Source: Lachnospiraceae bacterium (GTDB lineage Bacteria > Bacillota > Clostridia > Lachnospirales > Lachnospiraceae). Taken from it: a stretch of DNA of 52,190 bases. Both the position numbers and the translations under genes were made by a program. How positions within the stretch are numbered: the first letter of the stretch is position 1; every line of letters begins with the position of its first letter. Under the pieces are notes generated by a model. It did no database searches. It had not been told where the DNA came from and saw only the letters and a program-made list of their open reading frames with translations. The stretch covers positions 1 through 52,190 of the forward strand of contig JAILEM010000112.1 in the NCBI GenBank assembly GCA_024687745.1, written 5' to 3'. Below are positions 7,724-15,819 of the stretch, piece by piece.

Positions 7724-9261
7724 TATAAATATTCCTCCAGAGCCTTTCTGTCGATCTTTCCGTTCTTGTTCAACGGAAATTCATCGATCTTCACTGTTTT
7801 ACCAGGAATCATATAAGGCGGGAGCTTGGTATGTAAATTCCCGTTCAGGACAGCCTTCTCCATATCTCCCGTATATATGAGTACTATCCTCTTTTTCTTC
7901 ATATCATAAAGGCAGCAGGCTCTTGATACCTCCTCCTCAGACATGGCTGCCACTTCTATTTCACCTAACTCTATACGCTGACCCATATGCTTGATCTGGA
8001 AATCTTTTCTTGAGGTGTAAATAAGCCTGCCCTCTTCATCGTATTTTCCTATATCACCCGTACGATAGATCCTTTCATAAAAACACTTATTTAGAGGATT
8101 CTGAACAAAGCTTAATGCGGTTTTTTCTTCATCCTTATAATAACCCAGTGCAAGACAGGTACCTCCGACACAGATCTCTCCCTCTGTATCCGTCTCTTTT
8201 ATCTCATTATTGTCCTCATCTAACAGAAAGACCTTTTCATTTTTAAAGGGAATACCCACAGGTATTATTTCGTTATTTTCATATTCCCTGTCAATAATAT
8301 GATAAGTACAGTTACAGGTTATCTCCGTAGGCCCGTAGAGATTAACATACAAAGCGTTTGGTATAAATTTTTTCCATTTATTGAGGTGTTTTACAGGCAT
8401 TAGTTCGCCGCTGAACATGATCTTGTTTATCTTGTTGGGTATACGATATTCCAGCCCGTTCATTATGGATACAAAGCACATGGCAGATACGGCCCAGATC
8501 AGAGTTGTCACTTCATTATCTCCCAGATAATCCATAAGAACGGTGGGATTGGAAAAGTATTCTCTGGGGATGAGCACTACCCTTGCACCTTTGTAGAGAC
8601 CGCTGTATATATCTTTAACAGATACATCAAAATCAAAGGGTGCCTGATTTGCTATTATATCCTTATCGTTTATGTCAAATACCTCGGTAAATTCACTGAT
8701 AAAGTCTATGACCGATCTGTGGGATACGGCAACACCCTTTGGTGCTCCGGTACTCCCGCTTGTAAAATTTACATACAGGGGCTTCAGATCATAATGCTCC
8801 ACGGAAACCCTTTCGATCAGTTCTTCCTTTACCGAAAAAGAACTGACCCTGCTTATAAGTTCCTTTATCTCAAATACAGGTATCCTTAACTTATCCTTCA
8901 ATATTTCGTTTAGTGGATCCATATTCTTTTGGTCTGTGATTATAACAGAAGGCTCTAATACGGATAAAACCTTAAGTGCTCTGTCCGCAGGCTGTCTTAC
9001 ATCAATGAAGCTGTATAAGGCTCCTGCGTATACAGCCCCGAAGATGACCTGCATCGCTTCACAGCTTTTTTCCATATAAAAAGCTACGGCATTCTGTTTT
9101 TCCCGGGGTTTTATAATTTCTTCGGATAAAAAAAAGGATGCTGTCTTTTTCGATCCTTCCAAAAGCTCACCGTATGTGACAGAGCTTTCAGGATCTGTAT
9201 AGGCTATCCCATCAGGATTTGTTTTTTCGGTTTTTTCAAGCATTTCTGTAATATTGATCAT
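7723..9261 (-). CDS. Amino-acid adenylation enzyme, DltA-like
   Basis: A stand-alone adenylation enzyme of 512 aa (ANL superfamily). Core motifs are FTSGSTGAPKGVAVSHRS (ATP loop), NLYGPTEITCNCTY, YRTGDIGKY, FQIKHMGQRIELGEIE and a C-terminal NKNGKIDRKAL with the catalytic lysine. It should form an aminoacyl-AMP and load a 4'-phosphopantetheine carrier protein, as DltA loads D-Ala onto DltC. No carrier gene or domain is present here. It is coupled to the decarboxylase by a 1-nt overlap and converges on the MBOAT/SGNH genes. Substrate choice, including side-chain versus alpha carboxyl, is undetermined. Confidence 0.85.
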   Translation of the reverse strand: MINITEMLEKTEKTNPDGIAYTDPESSVTYGELLEGSKKTASFFLSEEIIKPREKQNAVAFYMEKSCEAMQVIFGAVYAGALYSFIDVRQPADRALKVLSVLEPSVIITDQKNMDPLNEILKDKLRIPVFEIKELISRVSSFSVKEELIERVSVEHYDLKPLYVNFTSGSTGAPKGVAVSHRSVIDFISEFTEVFDINDKDIIANQAPFDFDVSVKDIYSGLYKGARVVLIPREYFSNPTVLMDYLGDNEVTTLIWAVSAMCFVSIMNGLEYRIPNKINKIMFSGELMPVKHLNKWKKFIPNALYVNLYGPTEITCNCTYHIIDREYENNEIIPVGIPFKNEKVFLLDEDNNEIKETDTEGEICVGGTCLALGYYKDEEKTALSFVQNPLNKCFYERIYRTGDIGKYDEEGRLIYTSRKDFQIKHMGQRIELGEIEVAAMSEEEVSRACCLYDMKKKRIVLIYTGDMEKAVLNGNLHTKLPPYMIPGKTVKIDEFPLNKNGKIDRKALEEYL

Positions 9262-9306
9262 AGCTTCACCATTTTATATTATTTAAATACTGTTTACAAG
9301 GACTCT

Positions 9307-9786
9307 TTAATCGGCATCCTTCTCTGTTTTAAGTTTTTCCCTCAGTTTAATAAAGAAATCAGAAAGGATACCGCTGCATTCTTTTTCAAGAACTCCCTTT
9401 ATTATCTCGACCTTATGATTAAATTCCTCCATATTAAGGAGATTGATGATAGAACCTGCACATCCCGATTTAGGACTCATACATCCTATAACGCACCTGT
9501 CTATCCTTGCCTGGACTATTGCTCCCGCACACATCTGACACGGTTCAAGCGTCACATACATCGTACAACCCTCAAGTCTCCAGTCTCCAAGCTTTTTACT
9601 TGCTTTTCTTATAGCAATAAGCTCTGCATGGGACAGTGTGTTTTTATCTGTTTTTCTCCTGTTATAACCCCTTGCGATTATCTTATCTTCATATACTATC
9701 ACACAGCCAATCGGAACTTCGTTTATGGCTTCCGCTTTTCTTGCCTGTTTGATAGCTTCCTTCATATATTTTTCGTGAATATCCAT
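9307..9786 (-). CDS. tadA: tRNA-specific adenosine deaminase TadA
   Basis: A protein of 159 aa that converts A34 to inosine in the anticodon of tRNA-Arg(ACG). The zinc-deaminase motifs are complete: HAELIAIRKA (His ligand and catalytic Glu) and LEPCQMCAGAI (two Cys ligands). The N-terminal pattern YMKEAIKQARKAEAINEVPIG is typical. Length and motifs match family members, so it is probably essential and functional. A possible -10, TATAAT, lies on the minus strand at about 9811-9816, near the divergent radical-SAM gene. Confidence 0.96.
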   Translation of the reverse strand: MDIHEKYMKEAIKQARKAEAINEVPIGCVIVYEDKIIARGYNRRKTDKNTLSHAELIAIRKASKKLGDWRLEGCTMYVTLEPCQMCAGAIVQARIDRCVIGCMSPKSGCAGSIINLLNMEEFNHKVEIIKGVLEKECSGILSDFFIKLREKLKTEKDAD

Positions 9787-9899
9787 ATTCCTGCACCTGA
9801 AAATATGTTATTATACTCATTGCCTAAGGAAATCATCACTTAACCGGTATACCCGGTATATGATCCTTTCTTTAAAAATATATCATGGAGAGTGTACAG

Positions 9900-10592
9900 G
9901 TGCAAATATTCGGTGTACAGAAAACAACATTATTGGATTATCCCGGAAAGGTGGCGGCAACTGTCTTTACTCCCGGATGTAATTTCCGCTGTCCTTATTG
10001 CTATAACATGGAGCTTGCAAAGGCAGATGTAAATATGGGATATATCTCAGAAAATGAGGTATTGTCCTTTCTTGAACACAGAACAGGCATACTTGACGGA
10101 ATCTGTATTTCCGGTGGTGAACCAACCCTTCAGAAGGACCTTGAAGATTTTCTAAAAAAGGTAAAAAAGCTGGGCTTCAGTATAAAGCTTGATACAAACG
10201 GAACTTCACCAGAAACGATAGAAAAGCTTATAAATAATGGACTGCTTGATTATACAGCCATGGATATAAAGTCATCCCTTGCAGGCTATACAAAGGTTTG
10301 CGGAGTCAGTCAGATAAACGATGAAGCAATAAAACGAAGTATTTCCGTTCTAAAAAACAGTCCCATCCCCTTTGAATTTCGTACAACTGTTATAAAGGAA
10401 TATCATAACAGGGAGGTTTTTGATGAGATAGGAAAACTCATAAGCGGTGCTAAGGATTACTATCTTCAGCCGTTTACGGATTCTGAAAACGTAACTGATC
10501 ATTCACTTTCATCCTATACAAAAGAAGAGCTGCTTGAGTTTGTCAAACAGCTCGAAAAATACAATATAAAGACATCTCTTAGAGGAATATAG
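9900..10592 (+). CDS. nrdG: Anaerobic ribonucleotide reductase activating protein-like radical SAM enzyme
   Basis: About 230 aa. CNFRCPYC (C27, C31, C34) binds the radical-SAM 4Fe-4S cluster, and SGGEPTLQ and KLDTNG bind S-adenosylmethionine. The opening FGVQKTTLLDYPGKVAATVF is characteristic of the NrdG2 subfamily, annotated as glycyl-radical activases of the class III reductase, though some members may serve other partners. GTG at 9900 is preferred: GGAG lies 9 nt upstream and family members begin here. The in-frame ATG at 9885 has no ribosome site. No nrdD gene is nearby, so the partner is not shown. Confidence 0.85.
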   Translation: MQIFGVQKTTLLDYPGKVAATVFTPGCNFRCPYCYNMELAKADVNMGYISENEVLSFLEHRTGILDGICISGGEPTLQKDLEDFLKKVKKLGFSIKLDTNGTSPETIEKLINNGLLDYTAMDIKSSLAGYTKVCGVSQINDEAIKRSISVLKNSPIPFEFRTTVIKEYHNREVFDEIGKLISGAKDYYLQPFTDSENVTDHSLSSYTKEELLEFVKQLEKYNIKTSLRGI

Positions 10593-10597
10593 GATAT

Positions 10598-11680
10598 TTA
10601 TGAATTCCTCTCCATATATTTAATATAATTGTCGACCATCGTAGCTATCTTTAATGTGAGGGCATCATCAAATACTCTCACATCAAGCCCCGTTGCCTTT
10701 TGAAGCTTTTCTATCCTGTAGACAAGTGTATTTCTGTGAATATACAACTGTCTGGATGTCTCAGATACATTTAAACTGTTTTCGAAGAATTTGCTTACTG
10801 TAGTCAGTATCTCATCATCTATCTCATCCAGTTTATGCTCTCCAAGAACCTCATTTATAAATATCTGACAAAGGTTCACCGGAAGCTGGTATATAAGTCT
10901 GCCTATACCGAGAGTACTGTAGGCGATTATACTTTTTCCGGCATAGAAGATCTTTCCTACATCCAATGCCATCATCGCTTCTTTATATGATTTTGAAACT
11001 CCTTTTATCTCATTTACAACCGTACCATAAGCTACCCTGACACTTACCATGGCTTCAGAGTTAAGCATATCAACAAACATCTTTGCAGTATCGTCATTCT
11101 CTTCCTCTGCTTCTTCCTCCGATAAGCATTTTATTACTATTATGTGTGTCTCATCCACACTCGTAACATGGTCTCCGGCCTGCACATTTACCAGCTCCTT
11201 TATCATCTCGGTAGCATTATGGATCTTATCGGCAGTGATCTCTATTACATAAACGATACGGGGCATTACAGCCTCTATATGAAGCTTTTGTGCCCTGTTA
11301 TAGATATCTACAAGCAAAAGATTATCAAGAATAAGATTCTGGTAGAAGCTGTTCTTATCTATTCTGTCTCTGTATGCTATTATGAGATTCTGTATCTGGC
11401 ATACAGTCATTTTTCCTATTAGAAAAGCATCCCCCTCAGAATCAACTACAAGTATGTAGCTTGGTTCCGAGTCCTCGCTTACCTTAAATAAAAGTCTTCC
11501 CTTAAGCTCCTGTACCTGAGCCGGTGAACTCATAAAACCAAGTATGGACGGTTTATCTATGTCCTCTGCTTTTTCCGTTCTGGCAACTATATTTCCAAGA
11601 GAATCCGATACAAGAAATTCAGCCTTTGATATTTGACTTAATTCATTAATACAGTTCTGTATAATGTGATTGGATATCAT
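10598..11680 (-). CDS. CdaR/PucR-family transcriptional regulator
   Basis: A protein of 360 aa whose C-terminus, SETSRQLYIHRNTLVYRIEKL, is the PucR-type helix-turn-helix (PF13556) seen in CdaR sugar-diacid regulators. The middle (about 140-260) fits the GGDEF-like region of the family, and the first 130 residues are a probable ligand sensor. It follows the sugar-ABC ATPase gene, separated by that gene's terminator, which ends directly at this gene's GGGAGG ribosome site. It may therefore be expressed by read-through and could govern carbohydrate uptake. The effector is unknown. Confidence 0.85.
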   Translation of the reverse strand: MISNHIIQNCINELSQISKAEFLVSDSLGNIVARTEKAEDIDKPSILGFMSSPAQVQELKGRLLFKVSEDSEPSYILVVDSEGDAFLIGKMTVCQIQNLIIAYRDRIDKNSFYQNLILDNLLLVDIYNRAQKLHIEAVMPRIVYVIEITADKIHNATEMIKELVNVQAGDHVTSVDETHIIVIKCLSEEEAEEENDDTAKMFVDMLNSEAMVSVRVAYGTVVNEIKGVSKSYKEAMMALDVGKIFYAGKSIIAYSTLGIGRLIYQLPVNLCQIFINEVLGEHKLDEIDDEILTTVSKFFENSLNVSETSRQLYIHRNTLVYRIEKLQKATGLDVRVFDDALTLKIATMVDNYIKYMERNS

Positions 11681-11691
11681 TTATACCTCCC

Positions 11692-11728
11692 AAAAAAAGA
11701 GGGGAGAGACGCTTTATCTCTCCCCTTT
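11692..11728 (-). terminator. Rho-independent terminator after msmK, abutting the next ribosome site
   Basis: A 10-bp perfect GC-rich stem, 700-709 with 717-726 (numbers within 11 kb), extended by a wobble pair, with a 7-nt loop and seven U on the minus strand (11692-11698). GGGAGG of the downstream regulator occupies 11686-11691, immediately after the U run. Confidence 0.88.
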
Positions 11729-11744
11729 GATTTGTAAATTATCA

Positions 11745-12857
11745 CTAATTTGTAATTGTCATCTCTGTCTCTTTGTCAAATACATGAATCTTCTCTGTAT
11801 CAAGGGCAAACTTGATCGTATCGCCGGGTCTTGCTGTTGTACGGGGATCAACTCTTGCTGTGATAGGGAACTCATCCAGGTCAAAGTATAAGAACACTTC
11901 AGCACCAAGGAGCTCATAAACCTTAACAGTTGACTCAAATACACTGTGAGGTGATGTTTCAATAAACATCTCTGAATCATATACATCCTCGGGACGAATA
12001 CCAAATGTAACTGTCTTTCCGCTGTATCCACCTTCAATAAGCTTCTTTGACTTTGAAGGAGGAAGAGGTATGGACTTTCCTGCAACCTTAAGATTTGCCG
12101 TCTCGCCTTCAACCTCAACAACCGCATCTAAGAAGTTCATCTGAGGAGATCCCATAAATCCTGCTACAAACAGATTAGCGGGCTTCTCATAGAGATTCTG
12201 AGGAGTATCAACCTGCTGGATAACACCATCCTTCATAACAACGATCCTGGTTCCGAGTGTCATAGCCTCTGTCTGGTCATGTGTAACATAGATGATCGTG
12301 GTTCCAAGTCTCTGATGAAGCTTTGCGATCTCTATACGCATCTGTACACGAAGCTTTGCATCCAGGTTTGATAAAGGCTCATCCATAAGGAAAACCTTGG
12401 GATTACGAACGATGGCACGTCCCATAGCCACACGCTGTCTCTGACCACCTGATAAAGCCTTGGGCTTACGATCAAGAAGAGCTGTAAGATCGAGGATCTT
12501 AGCTGCTTCCTTAACCATCTTATCTATCTCATCCTTGGGAACCTTACGAAGCTTAAGTCCGAAAGCCATATTATCATATACAGTCATATGAGGATAAAGA
12601 GCATAGTTCTGGAATACCATTGCTATATCTCTGTCCTTGGGCTCTACGTCATTGACAACCCTGTCTCCTATCTTCAATTCACCGGATGAAATCTCTTCCA
12701 ATCCTGCTATCATACGAAGTGTAGTGGACTTACCACATCCTGAAGGTCCTACGAAAATAATAAATTCCTGATCTGATATCTCAAGATTAAAATCCTTAAC
12801 TGCCTCAAAACCATTAGGATATACCTTGCAGATATTCTTTAATGACAAACTAGACAT
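11745..12857 (-). CDS. msmK: Sugar ABC transporter ATPase, MsmK/UgpC/MalK family
   Basis: A protein of 370 aa. It has Walker A GPSGCGKST, Q-loop FQNYALYPHM, signature LSGGQRQRVAMGRA, Walker B VFLMDEPLSNLDAKL and the H-loop in THDQTEAMTLG. The last 130 residues form the regulatory OB-like domain of MalK-type ATPases. No permease or binding-protein gene is adjacent, so it is probably a shared ATPase for several sugar importers, as described for MsmK/MsmX in Firmicutes. It has its own promoter (extended -10 at 12912-12920) and AGGAGG ribosome site. Confidence 0.95.
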   Translation of the reverse strand: MSSLSLKNICKVYPNGFEAVKDFNLEISDQEFIIFVGPSGCGKSTTLRMIAGLEEISSGELKIGDRVVNDVEPKDRDIAMVFQNYALYPHMTVYDNMAFGLKLRKVPKDEIDKMVKEAAKILDLTALLDRKPKALSGGQRQRVAMGRAIVRNPKVFLMDEPLSNLDAKLRVQMRIEIAKLHQRLGTTIIYVTHDQTEAMTLGTRIVVMKDGVIQQVDTPQNLYEKPANLFVAGFMGSPQMNFLDAVVEVEGETANLKVAGKSIPLPPSKSKKLIEGGYSGKTVTFGIRPEDVYDSEMFIETSPHSVFESTVKVYELLGAEVFLYFDLDEFPITARVDPRTTARPGDTIKFALDTEKIHVFDKETEMTITN

Positions 12858-12911
12858 TTACAATTCCTCCTAAAAAAATATAATGTATGCTTCCGCATCA
12901 CTCCGAAAAAA

Positions 12912-12920
12912 ATTATAACA
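12912..12920 (-). promoter_or_regulatory. Extended -10 promoter of msmK
   Basis: Minus strand TGTTATAAT, about 55 nt before the msmK ATG. The surrounding DNA is very AT-rich, and no convincing -35 is visible. Confidence 0.6.
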
Positions 12921-13019
12921 AAACATATAATTTTTTAAAATGCCACTATTTCACAAATATTTTTTTAATTCATATGCATTTTGCCTAAGACATCGGAAAA
13001 AACCTTTGTTCAATTTCTA

Positions 13020-14534
13020 CTATTCTTCCCCTTCTTTTTTATCACTGTCCGGACTGTTATAATATGTAAGCTGGTTCTTTCCGTTATTCTTGGATCTGTA
13101 TAAAGCCTCATCCGCCCTCTTATACAGGGTCTCAAAATCCTGTCCGTCTTTTGGAAAAACAGTGACGCCTATACTTGCCGTAGGTTTATATCTGGTATAG
13201 GTTCCTACCTGAAAATCCTTAAACAAAAGATCCAGCTTTTTGGATTCCTTCATCATTGTTTCATTATCAGGCATATTTTTAAGAAATACGACAAATTCAT
13301 CGCCTCCGAGCCTTCCTACTATATCAGATGCCCTGAATTGCGCCTTAAGTGCCTGGCCAACACTCTTTATGACCTCATCCCCAAAGGCATGTCCCATTGT
13401 ATCGTTTATCTTTTTAAAATTATCGATATCGATAAGAAACATCATCGCCTTGTTATCTTCAGATTCCGAAATATATTCCTTTATCTTATTCTCTGTCGTT
13501 ATCTTATTATAAAGCCCGGAAAGAAGATCGGTCTCCGCACGGTTTGTAAGGGTTCTGCTCTTATTTTTAAGCTTTAACACTCCCTGAATGAGTATTACGA
13601 TACTGTAACCTATCAGGATAATAAATAAGGCTATAAGCTCCCAGAGATAAATTGCCGTATAGCGGTTCTCCTCCTTGACACGTGCCTTCATCTGCTTTTC
13701 GGTGATCATCAGCATTATAAGGCAGTCGTCCTCGCTGACCGGAGTATAGACTATATAGCTTGATCCACCGTCTTTTTTTACCTCTGCATTGCCTGAAACG
13801 CCGGTCTCTATGTTATTTAAAAAGGTATTTCTGGTTATATTGACAAATTCCAGGTTATCTATATCCAGAGCCTCAAATACATTACTTCCGACCTTATAGA
13901 TATTTGTACCGTATCCTGCATTATCAAGGATGGTACCGTCCTTTGACAGAAGAAAATATGCTATATTTCTTGCATAGACAGCACCTTCTGCAACATCTGA
14001 TATACTTGAAAGCTTCTCATTTGAAAAAACAAGTACGACGGCACCCTCATTTAAATTCCCTATAGGCTGAAGGATATAATGTATAAGCTTCCCGTCTGAG
14101 GTTACCGTATTGACTTTATCTATCTTATCTTCCGAAAATTCAACAAAGGGAATAATATCCTTTGCTGAGGGATAGACATTGTTTTCTGAATCGATCACGG
14201 ACTTTGTCTGATCTATTATATATCCGTTATCCAGATTCAGTTTATCCTTTGCTGTTGCAAGAAGAGAGGTATTTGTACTGTTTTGGTGATCTTCGGAATT
14301 ACTGCAGTATCCTGCGATCATTTTTGCAGTTGTATTTATGGCTGAAAATTTCTCGGCATATTGTCTGGAAGCATCCTGGGCTATCTGCATATACCTGTTT
14401 ATGACAACATTTTCAGCTTTTTTGTGCATCTTATTTGTATAATTGATCGTAATTAAAATGAAAACAACCAATATAATAATAACATGCCATATCTTCTTCA
14501 GGGTTGATTCTTCATTTTTTGCACTGCTACCCAT
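13020..14534 (-). CDS. Membrane diguanylate cyclase (sensor-GGDEF)
   Basis: A protein of 504 aa making cyclic di-GMP from two GTP. An N-terminal membrane segment (about 15-32), an extracellular sensor of about 260 residues with a Cache/PAS-like character, a second membrane segment (about 298-320) and a C-terminal GGDEF domain are visible. The active-site motif GGDEF is intact, and RASD five residues before it is the product-inhibition I-site. The external signal is unknown. There is no EAL or HD-GYP domain. It follows the YesL-like gene by 23 nt and may share its transcript. Confidence 0.92.
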   Translation of the reverse strand: MGSSAKNEESTLKKIWHVIIILVVFILITINYTNKMHKKAENVVINRYMQIAQDASRQYAEKFSAINTTAKMIAGYCSNSEDHQNSTNTSLLATAKDKLNLDNGYIIDQTKSVIDSENNVYPSAKDIIPFVEFSEDKIDKVNTVTSDGKLIHYILQPIGNLNEGAVVLVFSNEKLSSISDVAEGAVYARNIAYFLLSKDGTILDNAGYGTNIYKVGSNVFEALDIDNLEFVNITRNTFLNNIETGVSGNAEVKKDGGSSYIVYTPVSEDDCLIMLMITEKQMKARVKEENRYTAIYLWELIALFIILIGYSIVILIQGVLKLKNKSRTLTNRAETDLLSGLYNKITTENKIKEYISESEDNKAMMFLIDIDNFKKINDTMGHAFGDEVIKSVGQALKAQFRASDIVGRLGGDEFVVFLKNMPDNETMMKESKKLDLLFKDFQVGTYTRYKPTASIGVTVFPKDGQDFETLYKRADEALYRSKNNGKNQLTYYNSPDSDKKEGEE

Positions 14535-14557
14535 AGTTTACCTTTTGTCAGATAAGT

Positions 14558-15295
14558 TTATGACTCACTTTTAACCGTATCCGATTCCTGACTGTTCTCC
14601 TCATTTTCTTTATTGACATGCCAATCCATATCATCTATTCCCGTTGTATTTTCCATATCCTCCGTAGATATGTACTTATCAAAATTCTTCACAAATAGCA
14701 TAGATGTGATATAGGCGATCACAGAAAACAACAGTATGACCGCAAAGATCAAAAGCTGCGGCATCACTGCCAGCAGGAAAAGACATACTCCCCAAAGTAT
14801 TATGGTTACGATGGTTGTAGGGAAATGTCTTATACTCATGATAAATGAATTTTTATAGGTATTCTTTATAGTATTGTCAAACTTCGATAATACCGGAAAA
14901 GAGAAGGTAAATGTAAAAAGTATCAGTATCGCCGCAGACAAAAGCAGTACCTTCATTATCGTTGAGAAAGTTGTTGAAGGAAATTCAACTCCTCCCACCT
15001 TTCCGGTTATTACCGCAAAATCCGCCATGAATATACCAAGTATGATAAGATCTATGATCCACATTACAGTGGCCTGTTTGAAATTCTGTTTAAAGGACTT
15101 AAAAAATCCCTTAACTATATAGGATTCTTCATTTCTTACCATTTTCAGTGTCACATAATAAAGAGCTGTCGTTGTTGCCCCTATCGTTATAATGGGAAGT
15201 GAACAGAAAAAATAAAGAAGATTTAAGATCATCAGATCAGCTACTTTATTCAAAAATGACATTACCGGACTATCCAGACTGAAAAATTTACCCAT
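14558..15295 (-). CDS. YesL-like membrane protein (DUF624)
   Basis: A protein of 245 aa with five or six hydrophobic segments. The opening FFSLDSPVMSFLNKVADLM, followed by FFCSLPIITIGATTTALYYV and a K-rich loop with YIVKGFFKSFKQNFKQ, matches YesL/DUF624 proteins. These often neighbour carbohydrate ABC transporters in Firmicutes, but their role is not known. The last 40 residues are acidic and hydrophilic. The sugar ATPase nearby (11745) fits the usual company, although a cyclase gene lies between. Confidence 0.85.
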   Translation of the reverse strand: MGKFFSLDSPVMSFLNKVADLMILNLLYFFCSLPIITIGATTTALYYVTLKMVRNEESYIVKGFFKSFKQNFKQATVMWIIDLIILGIFMADFAVITGKVGGVEFPSTTFSTIMKVLLLSAAILILFTFTFSFPVLSKFDNTIKNTYKNSFIMSIRHFPTTIVTIILWGVCLFLLAVMPQLLIFAVILLFSVIAYITSMLFVKNFDKYISTEDMENTTGIDDMDWHVNKENEENSQESDTVKSES

Positions 15296-15331
15296 TTATT
15301 CTTCCACCTTTATTTATAAAATCTTTCCTGT

Positions 15332-15802
15332 TTATATCGTCAGTTTCATCGGTGTGTATCTTATACCGTCACTGACGATCTCTTCAGAAGTATCCACAAA
15401 CCCTATCCTGTGATAGAAACCCACTGCATAGGGAGACGAATTTACCGTTACCGTTTTTATATCATGTTCCTTAAGCTTTGAAACACAATGTCTGACAAGG
15501 GCTGTTGCTATCCCCCTGTGATGCTGTCCTGTTTCCACAAACAGCAGGGAAATATGACTGGTATTTCTTATTCCTATTATCCCTGCTATCTGCTCGTTTA
15601 TAAAGGCTCCGTAGGCAATATATTCACCCATTATAAACATTCTTTTTAGTATAGGATCCCTTATAAAATTCCTGAAGCTGTTAATTCCTTCCCTGCTGTA
15701 TTCCGGAGCCTCATAGATCAGAAAAGTATCCCAGGCAAGCTGCATCGCATCTTCCCACTCATTTCTTTGTATCGGCCGGACCAGATATGACATACTTTTC
15801 AT
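15332..15802 (-). CDS. GNAT-family N-acetyltransferase
   Basis: A protein of 156 aa with the GNAT acetyl-CoA loop HHRGIATALVRHCV and the preceding strand HISLLFVETGQ. The C-terminal NSSPYAVGFYHRIGFVDTSEE is also typical. It should move an acetyl group from acetyl-CoA to an amine; the acceptor cannot be predicted. The ATG has AGGGGAT about 8 nt upstream. It lies 17 nt downstream of the DUF1002 gene on the same strand. Confidence 0.88.
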   Translation of the reverse strand: MKSMSYLVRPIQRNEWEDAMQLAWDTFLIYEAPEYSREGINSFRNFIRDPILKRMFIMGEYIAYGAFINEQIAGIIGIRNTSHISLLFVETGQHHRGIATALVRHCVSKLKEHDIKTVTVNSSPYAVGFYHRIGFVDTSEEIVSDGIRYTPMKLTI

Positions 15803-15819
15803 TTTAAATTATCCCCTGT

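Noticed and set aside
4119-9306. A DltC-like carrier gene hidden in the Dlt-like locus
   Set aside because: All gaps are 70 nt or less, and no DSL-type phosphopantetheine motif is present in any protein of the locus.
9843-9862. Repeated CCGGTATA between tadA and the radical-SAM gene as an NrdR box
   Set aside because: It does not match the ACACNATATNNNGTGT-type consensus, and the spacing is wrong.
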